A stretch of DNA of 14,785 nt from JBHWPB01 sp043424675. Lineage in GTDB: Bacteria; Bacillota; Bacilli; Lactobacillales; Carnobacteriaceae_A. Numbering within the stretch: the first letter of the stretch is position 1; each line of letters starts with the position of its first letter. The notes below the pieces were generated by a model that saw only the letters and a program-made list of their open reading frames with translations, did no database searches and was not told the DNA's origin. This document shows, one piece after another, positions 13,155-14,785 of the stretch. Made by a program: the position numbers and the translations under genes. The stretch covers positions 1 to 14,785 of the forward strand of contig JBHWPB010000140.1 of assembly GCA_043424675.1 (NCBI GenBank), written 5' to 3'.

Positions 13155-14096
13155 ATGATTGGGATTGAAAAACCTGAAATTGAGACAGTTGAGGTCAGTG
13201 ATGATGGCAAGTATGGCCGATTTGTAATTGAACCGCTTGAACGAGGTTATGGTACCACATTGGGTAATTCCCTGCGTCGAATTCTTTTAGCATCTCTCCC
13301 GGGTGCAGCAATGACTAGTCTTCAAATTGATGGTGTTTTACACGAATTTACTGCCGTTGACGGTGTAGTAGAGGACGTAACAGCTATCATTTTGAATCTT
13401 AAGAAAATTGGAGTTAAGATCCACACGGAAGATGAAAAGATGCTTGAACTGGATATTGAAGGTCCGAAAGAAGTCTATGCATCTGACTTAATTTACGACA
13501 GTGATGTCGAAATATTAAATCCAGATCAATATATCTGTACAGTTGCAGAAGGCGGACAACTTCATGCACGTATGATGGCAGAACGCGGACGCGGCTATGG
13601 ACGTGCTGAAAACAATAAAAAAGAGGATATGCCAATTGGCGTTATTCCAATCGATTCTATCTTTACACCAATCGAACATGTGAACTACCATGTAGAAAAT
13701 ACAAACGTTGGTACAGAAAACCTATCAGATCGTCTCACTCTAGAGTTATGGTCCGATGGTTCGTTGACGCCTGAAGAAGCAATCAGTCTGGCAGCAAAAA
13801 TATTGACAGAATATCTGACTGTTTTTGTCGAACTGACTGAAGAAGCACGTGAAGCAGACATCATGGTTGAAAAAGAAGAAACTCAAGTTGAGAAGACACT
13901 TGAAATGACCGTAGAAGAACTAGACTTGTCAGTTCGTTCATATAATAGTCTGAAGCGTGCAGGAATCAATACAGTACAAGAATTAACAAGCAAAACGAGA
14001 GAAGAAATGATGCAGATTCGAAATCTTGGTAAGAAATCACTAGAAGAAATTACTGAGAAATTAGATGAACTCGGTTTAGAATTAAGCGACGAATAA
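13155..14096 (+). CDS. rpoA: DNA-directed RNA polymerase subunit alpha
   Basis: The product is 313 residues (314 in B. subtilis and S. aureus). The alpha dimer starts RNA polymerase assembly, and its C-terminal domain binds UP elements and activators. The N-terminal domain contains LERGYGTTLGNSLRRILL (residues 28-45). The C-terminal domain (about 245-313) keeps the residues that contact DNA: R261 and N264 (E. coli R265, N268) and NLGKKS at 290-295 (E. coli G296, K298 region). The ribosome binding site is GAAAGGGGA, weaker than most neighbours. The 72-nt gap upstream contains no promoter or terminator that I can defend. Confidence 0.98.
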   Translation: MIGIEKPEIETVEVSDDGKYGRFVIEPLERGYGTTLGNSLRRILLASLPGAAMTSLQIDGVLHEFTAVDGVVEDVTAIILNLKKIGVKIHTEDEKMLELDIEGPKEVYASDLIYDSDVEILNPDQYICTVAEGGQLHARMMAERGRGYGRAENNKKEDMPIGVIPIDSIFTPIEHVNYHVENTNVGTENLSDRLTLELWSDGSLTPEEAISLAAKILTEYLTVFVELTEEAREADIMVEKEETQVEKTLEMTVEELDLSVRSYNSLKRAGINTVQELTSKTREEMMQIRNLGKKSLEEITEKLDELGLELSDE

Positions 14097-14157
14097 TCTC
14101 AACTTTTCAGAAGATAAATTTATATAAATATGAAGATCGTGTACAAGGAGGAAAATC

Positions 14158-14571
14158 ATGGCAAATCGTAAATTAAACCGTTCAACGGATCAGCGTAAAG
14201 CGATGTTACGTGACCTTGTTTCTGATTTAATCATTAACGAGCGCATTATCACGACACATGCACGCGCGAAAGAAGTTTCAAAACTTGCTGACCGTTTGGT
14301 TACATTAGGCAAAAAAGATGACGTACACAACCGTCGTCAAGCTGCACGCATAGTTAGAAATGAAATTGCGAGTGTAGAAGAAACTGAAGATGCATTCATC
14401 GTAAAAGATGTTTTACAAAAACTGTTCGAGGACATCGCACCAAGATTTGAAGAACGCAATGGTGGATATACTCGTGTATTAAAAACAGAACCGCGTCGCG
14501 GAGATGGAGCAGAAATGTCCCTCATCGAATTCGTTGAAGGACCTGTTGCATCAACAACTGAAGAAGAATAA
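14158..14571 (+). CDS. rplQ: 50S ribosomal protein L17, with acidic C-terminal extension
   Basis: The product is 137 residues, longer than about 120-122 in Bacillus and Staphylococcus. L17 lies near the tunnel exit on the back of the large subunit. Conserved segments are STDQRKAMLRDLVSDLI, TTHARAKEVSKLADRLVTLG and RNGGYTRVLKTEPRRGDGAE. The extra length comes from a few additional acidic residues around 69-84 and from an 11-residue tail after SLIEFV, EGPVASTTEEE. AAGGAGGA (14145-14152) precedes the ATG. This is the last gene of the cluster; no clear gene follows in the window. Confidence 0.97.
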   Translation: MANRKLNRSTDQRKAMLRDLVSDLIINERIITTHARAKEVSKLADRLVTLGKKDDVHNRRQAARIVRNEIASVEETEDAFIVKDVLQKLFEDIAPRFEERNGGYTRVLKTEPRRGDGAEMSLIEFVEGPVASTTEEE

Positions 14572-14785
14572 TCAAGAATTAACTTTACCCTTTAAAAGTG
14601 AATAGAGTTTTATAAAGTGAATGTACAGAGCGTTATGATGGTGGAATAGTCATCTATTCCTAGTCTAGCTCTAACTTCCTCATGATACGATAAAAAGGCC
14701 CAGAAGCTTGTGTTGTGAGGAAGGCATTCTTTTTTTATGGGACTTTTTTGTAAGGGAAGGTTCATAGAGAGCTTTAAGACAGACA
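14572..14785 (+). other. Non-coding structured region after rplQ
   Basis: No convincing reading frame occurs here. A 9-bp direct repeat AAAGTGAAT (14595-14603 and 14614-14622) is followed by a perfect hairpin, GGAATAG-TCAT-CTATTCC (14643-14660). This is enclosed by AGAGC 14627-14631 with GCTCT 14668-14672. CTTCCTCA 14675-14682 can pair with TGAGGAAG 14716-14723, and a terminator-like hairpin overlaps that partner. Related staphylococci have energy-coupling factor transporter genes after rplQ; none is visible here. It may be the 3' end of the cluster transcript, the leader of the next gene, or a small RNA gene. Confidence 0.55.
14702..14736 (+). terminator. Probable rho-independent terminator after rplQ
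   Basis: AGAAGCTT (14702-14709) pairs with AAGGCATTCT (14721-14730) through eight pairs with one bulged A at 14726 and one G-T pair. A 12-nt loop and a run of T residues to 14736 complete it. An alternative longer stem, AAAAAGGCCC (14692-14701) with GGGACTTTTT (14739-14748), one mismatch, encloses it and ends in further T residues. It is the only good terminator candidate downstream of rplQ; strength is uncertain because of the imperfect stem. Confidence 0.5.

Noticed and set aside
12689..13210. Long minus-strand reading frame (173 codons) opposite rpsK and rpoA
   Set aside because: It is a shadow of rpsK, with no ribosome binding site or protein-family resemblance. The other minus-strand frames are shadows in the same way.
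14610..14639. Possible promoter with -10 TATGAT (14634-14639)
   Set aside because: The candidate -35 TTATAA at 18 bp matches only half of the consensus; too weak to list.
14737..14785. Short reading frame beginning ATG at 14737 and open to the right edge
   Set aside because: It follows a T-run terminator tail, has no ribosome binding site and shows only about 16 residues with no recognisable similarity.
1..14785. Mobile element, CRISPR, tRNA or novel defence or secretion system
   Set aside because: No repeats, integrase or transposase frames, tRNA-like folds or unfamiliar genes were found; every substantial + strand frame is a known housekeeping gene in the standard order.

Overview
The window is the S10-spc-alpha ribosomal protein supercluster of a low-G+C Gram-positive bacterium (Bacillota, order Bacillales). 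It starts in the last 56 codons of tuf (EF-Tu). It then carries 28 complete genes, all on the + strand, in the canonical order: rpsJ-rplC-rplD-rplW-rplB-rpsS-rplV-rpsC-rplP-rpmC-rpsQ (S10 block); rplN-rplX-rplE-rpsN-rpsH-rplF-rplR-rpsE-rpmD-rplO-secY (spc block); adk-infA-rpmJ-rpsM-rpsK-rpoA-rplQ (adk plus alpha block). The A+T-rich sequence, strong AAGGAGG ribosome binding sites, zinc-type S14 and zinc-lid adenylate kinase all indicate Bacillales. The map gene, found between adk and infA in Bacillus, is missing here, as in Staphylococcus and Listeria. Protein sequences look most like the Staphylococcaceae group but are clearly not Staphylococcus aureus. The family is inferred from remembered sequences, not from a search.

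Layout. Bases 1-171 hold the tuf 3' end and 191-228 its rho-independent terminator. Bases 229-558 form the leader of the cluster, with one good sigma-A promoter (307-335) and about 217 nt of untranslated RNA that can fold into several hairpins. From 559 to 14571 genes are packed with gaps of 0-72 nt and several overlaps. The one exception is a 132-nt gap before infA, which contains a second, extended -10 promoter (11807-11835). I saw no internal terminator, which fits the single long transcript described for Bacillus subtilis. Bases 14572-14785 contain no convincing gene but fold into several hairpins, including a terminator-like one with a competing upstream pairing.

Function. The genes supply about half of the ribosomal proteins, the SecY translocon channel, adenylate kinase, initiation factor IF1 and the RNA polymerase alpha subunit, so synthesis of the translation, transcription and secretion machinery is coordinated. 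Most of the content is ordinary and highly conserved. The points worth a second look are the structured S10 leader with a hairpin against the rpsJ ribosome binding site, the short S13 C-terminal tail, acidic C-terminal extensions on L23 and L17, the promoter that replaces map, and the structured tail after rplQ. I found no mobile element, CRISPR array, tRNA or accessory system, and no evidence of a novel multi-gene system.
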